NCBI RefSeq assembly: GCF_024006985.1
Contig: NZ_JAMXIB010000004.1
Coordinates: forward strand, 215,421-279,420
Source: Robiginitalea marina
GTDB lineage: Bacteria > Bacteroidota > Bacteroidia > Flavobacteriales > Flavobacteriaceae
DNA: 64,000 nucleotides
Reading direction: 5' to 3'
Position 1 is the first letter of the stretch, and the number at the start of each line of letters is the position of its first letter. Shown in pieces: positions 53,493 to 62,120 of this stretch. Position numbers and translations under genes: made by a program. The notes beneath the pieces were generated by a model, which did not search any database, was not told the DNA's origin, and saw nothing but the letters and a program-made list of their open reading frames with translations.

Positions 53493-55739
53493 ATGGCCTC
53501 CACCACCACAGGCAGGTTCCTCGCCGCAGGGGCAGTATTACTGCTTACTGCGTGCCAACCTTCCGAAAAACCCGAAATCCCTGCACCGCCCATGGAATCG
53601 CAGCAAACCTTCAAAGGAATACCGGTCACCCGTGCCCACGACCAGCAGATTGATAGCCTCGTGGATCAAATGACCCTGGACGAAAAGGTGGGGATGCTCC
53701 ACGGGACCAGCATGTTTACCACGGCCGGGGTAGCCCGGCTGGGGATCCCCGAATTGAAAATGGCCGATGGCCCCCTGGGCGTCCGAGAAGAGATTTCAAG
53801 GGATTCCTGGGCACCGGTGGGGGCCGACGATGATTTTGCGACCTATTACCCCGCAGGGGCCGGGCTGTCGGCCACCTGGAACCCCGATATGGCCTACCGC
53901 TTTGGCAGCAGCGTGGGGGCCGAGGCCCGGGCCCGGGGAAAGGACGTGTTGCTGTCCCCCGCCATCAACATTATCAGGACCCCATTGGGGGGCCGTACTT
54001 ACGAATACTTTACGGAAGATCCTTTCCTGAACCGAAAACTGACCGTTCCCTTTATTGTGGGCCTGCAGGAGAACGACGTGGCGGCCTGTGTGAAGCATTA
54101 TGCGGCCAACAACCAGGAAACCAACCGCGACTTTGTGGATGTACAGATCGATGAACGCACCCTGCGGGAAATCTACCTGCCAGCGTTCAAAGCGGCCGTA
54201 ACGGAAGCCAAAGCCCATACCGTTATGGGGGCGTACAATAAATTCCGGGGGGAATACCTCTGCGAGAACGGGTATATGCTTAACGAGGTCTTAAGGGAGG
54301 AATGGGGTTTTGAAGGCATCGTCATTTCCGACTGGGCAGCTGTGCACAGCTCGGTCCATGCCCTGGAAAGCGGGTTGGACATTGAAATGGGGACCCCCAA
54401 ACCCTTCAACGAATTCTTTCTGGCAGACCCGCTCATAGATTCTGTAAAAGCCGGGAAGATTTCCGAAGCGGAAATCGACAAGCACGTCAAACGCATCCTG
54501 CGGGTGATGTTTACGGTAAAAAGCATGGGGGGCGAAGCCCGGGAAAAAGGAAGCCTCGGTACGGAGGCGCATTTCGGGGATGCCTACGCCATTGCCGCGG
54601 AATCGGTGGTGCTGCTGAAAAACACCCAAAACCTCCTGCCCCTGAATGCGGAAGGGATGAAATCCATCGCGGTGATCGGGGCCAATGCCACCAAAAAGAA
54701 CGCCCTGGGCGGCTATGGGGCCGGGGTAAAAACCAGGAGGGAGGTCACCCCCCTGGAAGGGCTGAAAAACCGGTTGCCCGCATCCGTGGACATCCGGTAT
54801 GCCGAAGGATACCAGGAGCGCTATGCCCCCAGGCGGGAGGCGGTTTTCGGGGACGTGACCCAGCAGCGGGTGGAAACCATCGATACCCTCGACCCGGAAC
54901 TGTTGAACGAGGCGCTTGAAGCGGCGAAAAGCGCAGACGTGGCCGTCATTTTTGCCGGATCGAACCGCGACTACGAAACCGAGGCTTCCGACCGGGCCGA
55001 CCTGGAATTGCCCTTTGGGCAGGAAACCCTGATCGAAAAGGTGCTGGGGGTAAACCCCAATACCATTGTGGTGATGATTGGGGGGGCGCCTTTTGACATC
55101 GGCCGGATCAAAGAAAAAGCGTCTGCCCTGGTATGGAGCTGGTACAACGGGTCCGAAGGCGGGAACGCCCTGGCCGATGTGTTGCTGGGCACGGTCAACC
55201 CGTCGGGAAAGCTGCCCTGGACCATGCCCAAACGCATAGAGGATTCCCCGGCCCATGCCACAAACAGTTTCCCGGGAGACGCCACGGTTTCCTACGCCGA
55301 AGGCCTCCTGGTGGGGTATCGCTGGTTCGACACCAAAAACATCGAGCCGCTCTACCCCTTCGGCTACGGGTTATCTTACACCACCTTTGAAATCGGGAAA
55401 GCGGCACCGGTCCGGGAGGCCTACTCCGCAACGGATACCGTTTACCTGAGCGTGGAGGTGGCGAACACGGGCCGGCGGGACGGGAAGGAAGTGGTGCAGG
55501 TCTACAGCACTGCGCGAAATTCCAAAGTGGATCGGCCAGCAAAGGAACTGAAAGGGTTCCGGAAGGTGTTTGTCCCTGCAGGGGAAACCAAACGCATCGC
55601 GATAGCCATCCCCCTTGGGGACCTGGCGTATTACAATGTGGCCAGGGGCGCCTGGGAGGTGGAACCCGGGGCATACCAATTCAGCATCGGCACTTCCTCG
55701 CGCGATACGCAGGCGACCGTTGCCATCCGGGTCGAGTGA
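53493..55739 (+). CDS. Glycoside hydrolase family 3 beta-glucosidase lipoprotein
   Basis: A 748-residue GH3 enzyme: lipobox LLLTAC (Cys21), the (beta/alpha)8 domain with KHYAANNQE (Lys201-His202) and nucleophile Asp280 in VISDWAAVHS, the alpha/beta sandwich (VVLLKNTQNLLPL onward), and a C-terminal fibronectin-III-like domain (VEVANTGRRDGKEVVQVY). It should release terminal glucose or related sugars from beta-linked oligosaccharides in the periplasm or at the surface. It stands alone with its own promoter element and no SusCD beside it. BglX-like activity is likely; xylosidase cannot be excluded. Confidence 0.92.
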   Translation: MASTTTGRFLAAGAVLLLTACQPSEKPEIPAPPMESQQTFKGIPVTRAHDQQIDSLVDQMTLDEKVGMLHGTSMFTTAGVARLGIPELKMADGPLGVREEISRDSWAPVGADDDFATYYPAGAGLSATWNPDMAYRFGSSVGAEARARGKDVLLSPAINIIRTPLGGRTYEYFTEDPFLNRKLTVPFIVGLQENDVAACVKHYAANNQETNRDFVDVQIDERTLREIYLPAFKAAVTEAKAHTVMGAYNKFRGEYLCENGYMLNEVLREEWGFEGIVISDWAAVHSSVHALESGLDIEMGTPKPFNEFFLADPLIDSVKAGKISEAEIDKHVKRILRVMFTVKSMGGEAREKGSLGTEAHFGDAYAIAAESVVLLKNTQNLLPLNAEGMKSIAVIGANATKKNALGGYGAGVKTRREVTPLEGLKNRLPASVDIRYAEGYQERYAPRREAVFGDVTQQRVETIDTLDPELLNEALEAAKSADVAVIFAGSNRDYETEASDRADLELPFGQETLIEKVLGVNPNTIVVMIGGAPFDIGRIKEKASALVWSWYNGSEGGNALADVLLGTVNPSGKLPWTMPKRIEDSPAHATNSFPGDATVSYAEGLLVGYRWFDTKNIEPLYPFGYGLSYTTFEIGKAAPVREAYSATDTVYLSVEVANTGRRDGKEVVQVYSTARNSKVDRPAKELKGFRKVFVPAGETKRIAIAIPLGDLAYYNVARGAWEVEPGAYQFSIGTSSRDTQATVAIRVE

Positions 55740-55890
55740 CGCTTTTGATGGCCTTTATCCGCAACCGGTCACCCTTTGCCACGCCGTCGCAGGGCCAGGT
55801 ACCAAAGCGTCCCGGCCAAAACCAGCAGTAAGGGCACTGCCCCGGGTTCGCCATGGGGTTAATTGGGGCCCGACCCGGGCCAGGACCATG

Positions 55891-58062
55891 TTAAACGATT
55901 TTTTCAATTTCCACCCGGGCCTCCTGTATGGCGCCGCCCCGGCCCATGTCGGTCAGCCGGTGGTCGGTAAGGGCATTGGCTGAAGAGCCGCCTTTCAAAA
56001 GGGAAGGCCAGTACCCCTGGGGCATGCAGACCACCCCGGGGGTGACCTTTTCGCTGATCCGCGCCGTGAGGAACACCCGGCCCCGGGGGTTGAAAACTTT
56101 TAGTTCATCCCCATCGGCAATATTGCGGGCCGCCGCATCCTGCGGGTGGACCTCCAGGTAGGGCTTCCCTTCCTTTTCAAGGAGGTGGCCCACGTTGGCA
56201 TGGCTGCTGTTGAGGAAATATTTCGGGGTTTTAAGGGTCAGCAGGTGCAGGGGGTAGGCCCTGAGTTCCTCCTCGCTGTACGCCACGGGGAGGTAGGCGG
56301 GCAGGGGATGCTCCAGGGCAGCGTCGTGGAAATGGCATTTCCCGGAGGCGGTTTTGAAGTTCCCTTCCGCATGGGGTATCCAGGGCTCCGGCAGGGTTAA
56401 CCGCTGTCCGCCCGATTGCCGCAGCGACTCGAAGGTGATGCCTTCCAGGTACGGGTGGTCGCTCTTCAGGGTGTTTTTTACGATTTCCAGGTCGGCCTGG
56501 TACAGGTAGGGTTCCGTATAGCCCATGGCCCGCGCCAGCAGCCGGAAGAGTTCCGAATTGGGCTTGGATTCCCCCCGGGGGTCGATGGCCGGCTCGTTGA
56601 GGTTCAGGTAGGTGGAGCCCCAGGAATCGAAGAGGTCCCAATGTTCCAGCACGGTGGTTGCCGGGAATACATAGTCGGCGTACCGGGCCGTATCGGTAAG
56701 GAAGTGTTCCGACACGATCGTCAGCAGGTCGGGCCGCTCCAGGCCCCGGCGCACCAGGTTCTGGTTGGGCGTGGTGACGGCCGGGTTGGAATTGAACACC
56801 AGCAGGGCCTCGATGGGCGGGTCCAGGGCCGGGTCGGTAAGCGCCTTCCCCAGTTCCACCATGTTGATGGAGCGGGTGGCGGGGTTGGCCAGTTCTGCGG
56901 GCAGGGAAATGCTTTCCCAGTTGAGCGCCTCCCCGAAAAGTTCGTAGGTCATGTGCATCAGCCCCCCACCATGGTGCCGCCAGGCCCCGGTGAGGGCCGG
57001 CAACATGGCCACCGCCCTGAAAGCGCTGGCCCCGTTTGCCTGGTGCTCCATGCCGATCAGCACCCGGATCAGGGAGGGCGTGCTTTGGGCATACGCCCGG
57101 GCAAAGGCAATAATGGTTTCTTCGGGCAGGCCGGTAATTTGCGCTGTGGTTGCCGGGTTATGGGCCTGCACATGGGCCCTTAGTTCTTCGATCCCCAGGG
57201 TGTGGCGGTCGATGTAGTCCTGGTCTTGCAGGCCTTCCGCCAGGATTATGTGCATCATCCCCAGGGCCAGGGCCGTATCGGTGCCGGGCCGGGGCTGGAT
57301 GTGCCAGTCGGCTTCCGCGGTGGTGCGCGAGCGGAACGGATCCACCACCACCAGGGTGGCCCCGTGGTCCCTTGCTTTTTGGATAAAGGGCCAGAGGTGC
57401 TGGTTCGAAAGAATGGGGTTGGTGCCCCACAACACGAGGTATTTGCTATGGACGCAATCTTCGGGCAAAACCCCGGTAGTCTGGCCGTTGGCGGCGAGCA
57501 CCCCGGCCACGGCCGCATTCCCGCAGATGGTGCGCTCCAGCTGGCTGGCCCCGAGCCGGGCAAAGAACCGGTTGGGGATGGCTTCCCCCTGCACCAGGCC
57601 CTGGTTGCCGCCAAAGCTGTAGGGCAATATGGCTTCGCCCCCGCTTTTGGCAACAATGGCGCGCAGTTTCCCGGCCACCTCGCCGATGGCCTGTTCCCAG
57701 GAGATGGGGGTAAAGGTGCCGGTACCCTTTTCCCCGGTCCTCTTCAAGGGGGTCAGCAGCCGGTCGGGGTGGTAGGTGACGTCGGAGGGGAAGGCGTCCA
57801 TTTTGTTGCACAGTTTTCCGGCGGTGTAGGGGTTGTCGCCGGCCTGGAAAGCCGTAACCTTGCCGTCCGCAGCGGTTACCTTCCAGCTGCAGCGGTCGGG
57901 GCAATCGTGGTAGCAGGCCCCGTGCACGGTTTTGGCAGGGGAAGGGCCGAGGCAGCCCGAACCCACCAGGGGCAGGGAGGTGAGGCCGATGCCGGCGGCC
58001 GTTTTGGCGCTGAGTTCAAGGAATTCCCTGCGGGGGATGCCTTTGGGTTGGGTTGGTTTCAT
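55891..58062 (-). CDS. Tat-exported molybdopterin oxidoreductase
   Basis: A 723-residue member of the DMSO-reductase family of bis-molybdopterin enzymes. A twin-arginine signal (RREFLEL, residues 11-17) precedes the [4Fe-4S] site Cys50-x3-Cys54-x3-Cys58 and Cys85, then the molybdopterin domain (ISWEQAIGEVAGKL, VVDPFRSRTTAEADWHI) and the C-terminal dinucleotide-binding domain (LNSSHANVGHLL, VFNPRGRV). No partner iron-sulfur or membrane-anchor gene is adjacent, which is unusual for this family. Substrate is not decidable; formate dehydrogenase, nitrate reductase and polysulfide-type reductases are all related. Confidence 0.88.
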   Translation of the reverse strand: MKPTQPKGIPRREFLELSAKTAAGIGLTSLPLVGSGCLGPSPAKTVHGACYHDCPDRCSWKVTAADGKVTAFQAGDNPYTAGKLCNKMDAFPSDVTYHPDRLLTPLKRTGEKGTGTFTPISWEQAIGEVAGKLRAIVAKSGGEAILPYSFGGNQGLVQGEAIPNRFFARLGASQLERTICGNAAVAGVLAANGQTTGVLPEDCVHSKYLVLWGTNPILSNQHLWPFIQKARDHGATLVVVDPFRSRTTAEADWHIQPRPGTDTALALGMMHIILAEGLQDQDYIDRHTLGIEELRAHVQAHNPATTAQITGLPEETIIAFARAYAQSTPSLIRVLIGMEHQANGASAFRAVAMLPALTGAWRHHGGGLMHMTYELFGEALNWESISLPAELANPATRSINMVELGKALTDPALDPPIEALLVFNSNPAVTTPNQNLVRRGLERPDLLTIVSEHFLTDTARYADYVFPATTVLEHWDLFDSWGSTYLNLNEPAIDPRGESKPNSELFRLLARAMGYTEPYLYQADLEIVKNTLKSDHPYLEGITFESLRQSGGQRLTLPEPWIPHAEGNFKTASGKCHFHDAALEHPLPAYLPVAYSEEELRAYPLHLLTLKTPKYFLNSSHANVGHLLEKEGKPYLEVHPQDAAARNIADGDELKVFNPRGRVFLTARISEKVTPGVVCMPQGYWPSLLKGGSSANALTDHRLTDMGRGGAIQEARVEIEKIV

Positions 58063-58180
58063 AGGATGGTTTTAAAGACTGCCAAACACCCTGTGCGGGC
58101 AGCCGCGCCCCCGGGGCATACCCCTAAGGTAAAAAAGATTACGGTTCAAGGTCGTTTAACTTTATCGGGCGGCGCCTGCG

Positions 58181-58578
58181 TTATTCTTTTGAGCCCAGGG
58201 CCGCTTCCAGGCGCGCTTTCAGTTTCCCCGATTCCCCGACGATTTCATGACGCTGTAGGTGGAGGTGGTGGGGGTGTAATTCTCTACCTGCAAAATAGTG
58301 GGGAGATGGCTGTTGATGCCTTCCATTTGGTTGGATGACACCAGGGCAAACAGGTTCTCCACGTTTTTCTGGTGTTCGGTGTTCTGGGGGATTTGATACG
58401 CCTCATAGCTCTTCAGGTCCCCGGTGAGATCTGCGACCAGGGAGTGCACCAACAGGGCGCTTTCCTTCCGGTCCTTGTTTATTTGTGCCCTTTCGCTGAT
58501 GTAAAAGGCCAGGTATACCCCCAGGATCACGGCCAGGAAATTGAAGAAGTGATTGAGCAGGGCCTGTTTGTTTTTCAT
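58181..58578 (-). pseudogene. DUF6090-like membrane protein gene with frameshift, truncated
   Basis: The reading frame from ATG at 58578 encodes an N-terminal membrane helix (FFNFLAVILGVYLAFYISER) and a soluble part ending at STYSVMKSSG, then shifts and stops after 119 residues. An 8-base tandem duplication (TTCCCCGA twice, 58224-58239) lies exactly at the shift. Removing one copy continues the frame as SSGKLKARLEAALGSKE, then stops at 58181. Even so it is much shorter than the intact 250-residue family members nearby, so it is probably a decayed copy. A genuine short protein is the alternative. Confidence 0.6.
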
Positions 58579-58639
58579 TCGGGTACTGTTTTGATGGCGG
58601 GCGACCTGGTTATGGGTTTACAAGATAATACATAAGGGC

Positions 58640-58866
58640 CTAATGGTTCGCCTGAGGGATTGATTGTGGGGTTGGGGGTGATATGGGGTGCTTTTTTGTG
58701 GACGAAGGAGTACGTCTGAATTTGAACTGTTTTCTGTAACCTGGTTCAGGTGTAAATTCTTTGGCAATAACCTCCGCCTGCTTCAGCACCATCTCCGTTG
58801 CCAATTTCTGCATATCCGGGGGATAGCCATTTTGCCGTAAGGCCGGCTTGAGGATTGCTTTGGGTT
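58640..58866 (-). pseudogene. hsdR: C-terminal remnant of a type I restriction enzyme HsdR subunit
   Basis: The minus strand carries, in an open frame with no start of its own, the segment ILKPALRQNGYPPDMQKLAT followed by EMVLKQAEVIAKEF. This matches the extreme C-terminus (DUF3387 region) of HsdR proteins, where the LRKYGYPPD and VLEQAE motifs are conserved. The frame continues about 35 codons of non-homologous sequence to a TAG at 58640-58642. All upstream HsdR domains (nuclease, helicase) and hsdM/hsdS are missing, so this is a deletion scar of a restriction-modification locus. Confidence 0.75.
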
Positions 58867-59057
58867 TTGCCCTGCCCGGGACTATCCCGCCAACTGAGTA
58901 AATTGAAAATAGTGCGGGCCGACCGCTGCTTATATTTCCATCTCCAGATTAATTTCGGCAACAATTGTATCAATCTCCATTACCATATTTTATGGCCTTT
59001 CCACTGCTTCTTGTTGAGAGATACTTTTCCACCGATGTATTCCTTCGTAAAGCAAAA

Positions 59058-59165
59058 TCATCTCTTTTTTTTTCGGCGTTCATTCCAGTTGTCTACTTGC
59101 AAGGCAATCAAAATCCCAATCACCACCACCAAAATCTCATAAACGGCTATATACGGGATTGGACA
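59058..59165 (-). pseudogene. Remnant of a DUF6090 gene N-terminus
   Basis: A 35-codon minus-strand frame encodes YEILVVVIGILIALQVDNWN followed by ERRKKKR and a stop. This is the membrane-helix signature found in the three intact DUF6090 genes at 61.4-63.7 kb (GEIxLVVIGILIAxQxDNWNE). No start codon or downstream domain is present, so it is a decayed fragment. Confidence 0.75.
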
Positions 59166-59251
59166 TCTCCTTTAAAATTTACATTAAAATGATTTGAAAT
59201 AGTCCTTATTATTATCTTTTCAGCATTGAAGAAAGGGAACTCCCGGGACGG

Positions 59252-59265
59252 GATTCCTATGTCAG
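59252..59265 (+). repeat. Left copy of a short direct repeat flanking the symporter genes
   Basis: GATTCCTATGTCAG here and GATTCCTATTGTCAG at 61303-61317 differ by one inserted T. They bracket the DUF4212/symporter pair. Confidence 0.5.
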
Positions 59266-59317
59266 ACCTCCCCGGGTTAGCACAAAAGGATATGCTATAA
59301 ATTTTTAAAATTATTTG

Positions 59318-59569
59318 ATGACTAAAAAGGCAAAGGCATATTGGAAGGAAAACCTCAGGTATCTTTTCATGCTATTGATGATCTGGTTTGTGGTTTCCTT
59401 TGGAGCAGGGATTTTATTTAAAAATATACTGGACGAGATTAAAATTGGGGGGTTCAAACTTGGGTTTTGGTTTGCCCAACAAGGTTCTATGTACGTCTTT
59501 GTGATTTTGATATTTGTCTATGTGCGCCTTATGAACAAACTCGATAGAAAATACGGGTATGATTCATAG
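59318..59569 (+). CDS. DUF4212 sodium:solute symporter small subunit
   Basis: An 83-residue two-helix membrane protein (KAKAYWKENLRYLFMLLMIW, then SFGAGILFKNIL, and a second helix at about 50-70) matching DUF4212/TIGR03647, the small partner of VC_2705-type sodium:solute symporters. ATG at 59318 is chosen over a TTG one codon upstream. It overlaps the symporter start by 11 bases, as is usual for the pair. Confidence 0.92.
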   Translation: MTKKAKAYWKENLRYLFMLLMIWFVVSFGAGILFKNILDEIKIGGFKLGFWFAQQGSMYVFVILIFVYVRLMNKLDRKYGYDS

Positions 59570-61286
59570 CTTGATGGTCGAAGGGATTGGGATTCAGAAT
59601 TGGACGTACATCCTGGTCGGGGTAACTTTCGCCCTATATATAAGTATTGCAATCTGTTCCAGGGCAGGCTCTACCGAAGATTTCTATGTTGCAGGCTCAG
59701 GCGTATCACCACTGGCCAATGGTATGGCCACGGCAGCCGATTGGATGAGTGCAGCATCATTTATTTCGATGGCGGGCATTATCTCCTTTGCAGGATATGA
59801 CGGAGCGGTATATTTAATGGGCTGGACGGGGGGTTATGTACTGTTGGCACTGCTTTTAGCGCCCTACCTCCGCAAGTTTGGTAAATTTACCGTGCCTGAT
59901 TTTATCGGTGAACGCTACTATTCCGACATCGCCCGTTTTGTGGGTGTGCTGTGCGCTTTGCTGGTTTCTTTCACCTATGTAGCCGGGCAAATGCGCGGTG
60001 TTGGCCTGGTTTTTTCCCGTTTTTTAGAAGTTGATATTGATACCGGGGTGATCATAGGAATGCTCATTGTACTCTTCTATGCCGTTTTAGGGGGGATGAA
60101 GGGAATTACGTATACCCAGGTAGCTCAGTATTGTGTGCTCATTTTTGCTTTTATGGTGCCCGCTATTTTTATCTCTATCCAAATGACGGGTAATCCGGTT
60201 CCGCAGCTTGGATTTGGAAGCCAAATGGCCGATGGGTCCGGAATGTATTTGCTGGATAAATTGGACGGATTGAGCGAAGATTTGGGTTTTGCCCAATATA
60301 CCAACGGGTCAAAATCAATAATAGATGTCTTTGCAATTACACTGGCGCTAATGGTCGGTACGGCCGGCCTGCCGCATGTTATCGTTCGTTTCTTTACCGT
60401 CAGGAGGGTGAGGGACGCCAGGAAATCTGCGGGAATCGCATTGCTTTTAATCGTTATTCTATATTCTACGGCTCCTGCCGTTGCTGTTTTTGCGAGAACA
60501 AATATGATTGAAACCGTTTCAAAGCAATCCTACGCCTCAGTTCCGGAATGGTTCAAAAAATGGGAAACGACCGGATTAATAGTCTTTAATGATAAAAATA
60601 ATGACGGGATAATCAACTATGTCGCCGATGCCTCAAAGAATGAATTGCAAGTGGATAATGATATTATGGTTTTGGCAAATCCGGAAATTGCCCGCCTGCC
60701 GGACTGGATTGTAGCCCTGGTAGCTGCAGGCGCCCTGGCTGCAGCTTTATCAACAGCTGCCGGACTCTTATTGGTTATTTCTTCCTCCATTTCTCACGAT
60801 TTGATCAAGAAAATAATAAATCCGAAAATATCGGAGAATGGCGAATTGATCGCTGCCCGCATTTCGGCTATAGTTGCGGTTTGTGTGGCCGGCTATTTTG
60901 GCATCAACCCCCCTGGATTTGTCGCTGCAACCGTAGCCCTGGCTTTTGGTTTGGCGGCAGCCTCATTTTTTCCAGCCATAGTTTTAGGTATTTTCTACAA
61001 AAGGATGAATAAGGAGGGAGCCATAGCAGGCATGGTTGTGGGGATAACCCTGATGATGTTTTATATGATAAAATACAGGCTTGGCTGGTTCGATGAGGTT
61101 GTGCCTGACAAGGATGAATGGTGGTTCGGAATTTCACCAGAAGGCTTTGGCAGCGTGGCTATGGGTGTCAATTTTTTCGTTTCGGTGGTAATTTCAAAAT
61201 TCACATCCGCACCCCCAACAGAAGTACAGGAAATGGTTGAAAACATACGCATCCCACTTGGAAGTGGCCCGGCCACCGACCATTAA
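59559..61286 (+). CDS. Sodium:solute symporter (SLC5/SSS family, VC_2705 type)
   Basis: A 575-residue transporter with about 13 membrane helices and SSS signatures (STEDFYVAGSGVSPLANGMA near the N-terminus, GTAGLPHVIVRFFTV, and SISHDLIKKI). The VC_2705 subfamily, together with DUF4212, is linked to uptake of acetate or similar monocarboxylates, but the substrate here is unproven. It overlaps the DUF4212 gene. AT-richer than the genes to its left and bracketed by near-identical short repeats, so it may have been acquired by transfer. Confidence 0.92.
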   Translation: MIHSLMVEGIGIQNWTYILVGVTFALYISIAICSRAGSTEDFYVAGSGVSPLANGMATAADWMSAASFISMAGIISFAGYDGAVYLMGWTGGYVLLALLLAPYLRKFGKFTVPDFIGERYYSDIARFVGVLCALLVSFTYVAGQMRGVGLVFSRFLEVDIDTGVIIGMLIVLFYAVLGGMKGITYTQVAQYCVLIFAFMVPAIFISIQMTGNPVPQLGFGSQMADGSGMYLLDKLDGLSEDLGFAQYTNGSKSIIDVFAITLALMVGTAGLPHVIVRFFTVRRVRDARKSAGIALLLIVILYSTAPAVAVFARTNMIETVSKQSYASVPEWFKKWETTGLIVFNDKNNDGIINYVADASKNELQVDNDIMVLANPEIARLPDWIVALVAAGALAAALSTAAGLLLVISSSISHDLIKKIINPKISENGELIAARISAIVAVCVAGYFGINPPGFVAATVALAFGLAAASFFPAIVLGIFYKRMNKEGAIAGMVVGITLMMFYMIKYRLGWFDEVVPDKDEWWFGISPEGFGSVAMGVNFFVSVVISKFTSAPPTEVQEMVENIRIPLGSGPATDH

Positions 61287-61302
61287 TGGAGGCCAGGAAT
61301 TC

Positions 61303-61317
61303 GATTCCTATTGTCAG
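61303..61317 (+). repeat. Right copy of a short direct repeat flanking the symporter genes
   Basis: GATTCCTATTGTCAG lies 17 bases after the symporter stop and repeats the 59252-59265 sequence with one extra T. Confidence 0.5.
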
Positions 61318-61358
61318 TTAGGAGTGGTTGCCGTATTTGACGGAAGAAGCGAAGTATG

Positions 61359-62111
61359 TCAATCTTCAATATATGGATTTAACAGGGGAAGTATGGCCCT
61401 AATCGTAATTTGTAGCTGCTCCAGACGTTCAATTTCACTACCGTACATCACCTCATAGGACCCGAGGACAACAGCCACCCTTGGGACAAAATCTTCCTCG
61501 TCAATGTTTTTCCATGTTGCATTAAACAGGTAACTGTTTTGGTAATTCGGATGGTGGAGTCGTCCAATAATATTATACCTGTCGACAAAATCGTCCAGGT
61601 GGGTCCGATATTGATCATTATAGAAATCAATGATTTCTTTATTGCTGGCAATGGTGGTGTAATAATCCGAGAGGGCCTTTTTGACATCTTCGGGCAAAAG
61701 CTCAAAAGCCCCTGTAGATTTTAAGTTTTCAAAGGTGTTTTGGTTAAAGGGCAAGCTGGATATCCAGTAAACTGGAAACTCCTTTTTCATTATTTGTATC
61801 AGGGTATCAAGGGTAGCAGAACTGGAATAGGCCCTGTTCATCAGCCTTCGATTGATGCTGTCTGTGTTTTTGTAAGCTGGCAAATACTCTGAAATCAAAA
61901 GGCTATCCTGCAAGATGTCATTCTGCAGGGATTCCATGGCGATTTTTAGTTTCAACCGATCCTTCCGCTTCTCATTCCAATTATCCACCTGAAAGGCAAT
62001 CAGGATACCAATCACTACAAGTAATATCTCGCCAACCGCATACAGCAGGTACTTGCTGAACTTGTTATCGGTCAGGAGGCCTTGACGGATTTTACGAAAG
62101 AAGCGGAGCAT
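61359..62111 (-). CDS. DUF6090 family membrane protein, copy 1
   Basis: A 250-residue protein with the family N-terminus (MLRFFRKIRQGLLTDNKFSK, then YLLYAVGEILLVVIGILIAF, one membrane helix, then DNWNEKRK), followed by a long, mostly helical soluble domain. Function is unknown. It lies nine bases downstream of copy 2 and converges on the symporter gene. The soluble domain includes STGAFELLPEDVKKAL, comparable with the SSG-K segments of other family members. Confidence 0.88.
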   Translation of the reverse strand: MLRFFRKIRQGLLTDNKFSKYLLYAVGEILLVVIGILIAFQVDNWNEKRKDRLKLKIAMESLQNDILQDSLLISEYLPAYKNTDSINRRLMNRAYSSSATLDTLIQIMKKEFPVYWISSLPFNQNTFENLKSTGAFELLPEDVKKALSDYYTTIASNKEIIDFYNDQYRTHLDDFVDRYNIIGRLHHPNYQNSYLFNATWKNIDEEDFVPRVAVVLGSYEVMYGSEIERLEQLQITIRAILPLLNPYIED

Positions 62112-62120
62112 GGCAGCTTA

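Larger units (their letters stand above)
58579..59314. other. Gene-debris region at the edge of an AT-richer segment
   Basis: No intact gene. It contains a remnant of hsdR (58640-58866) and a DUF6090 remnant (59058-59165), listed separately. The interval between them shows no recognisable coding sequence. Base composition falls from here to about 63.7 kb. Confidence 0.6.

Noticed and set aside
55742..55807. A 22-codon minus-strand frame from a GTG, VPLLLVLAGTLWYLALRRRG, resembling a membrane tail
   Set aside because: It has a stop just upstream, no ATG and lies in a GC-rich gap where hydrophobic runs arise by chance.
57202..58338. A 378-codon plus-strand frame opposite the molybdopterin oxidoreductase
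   Set aside because: Shadow of a GC-rich gene whose minus-strand reading has clear Tat, Fe-S and molybdopterin motifs.
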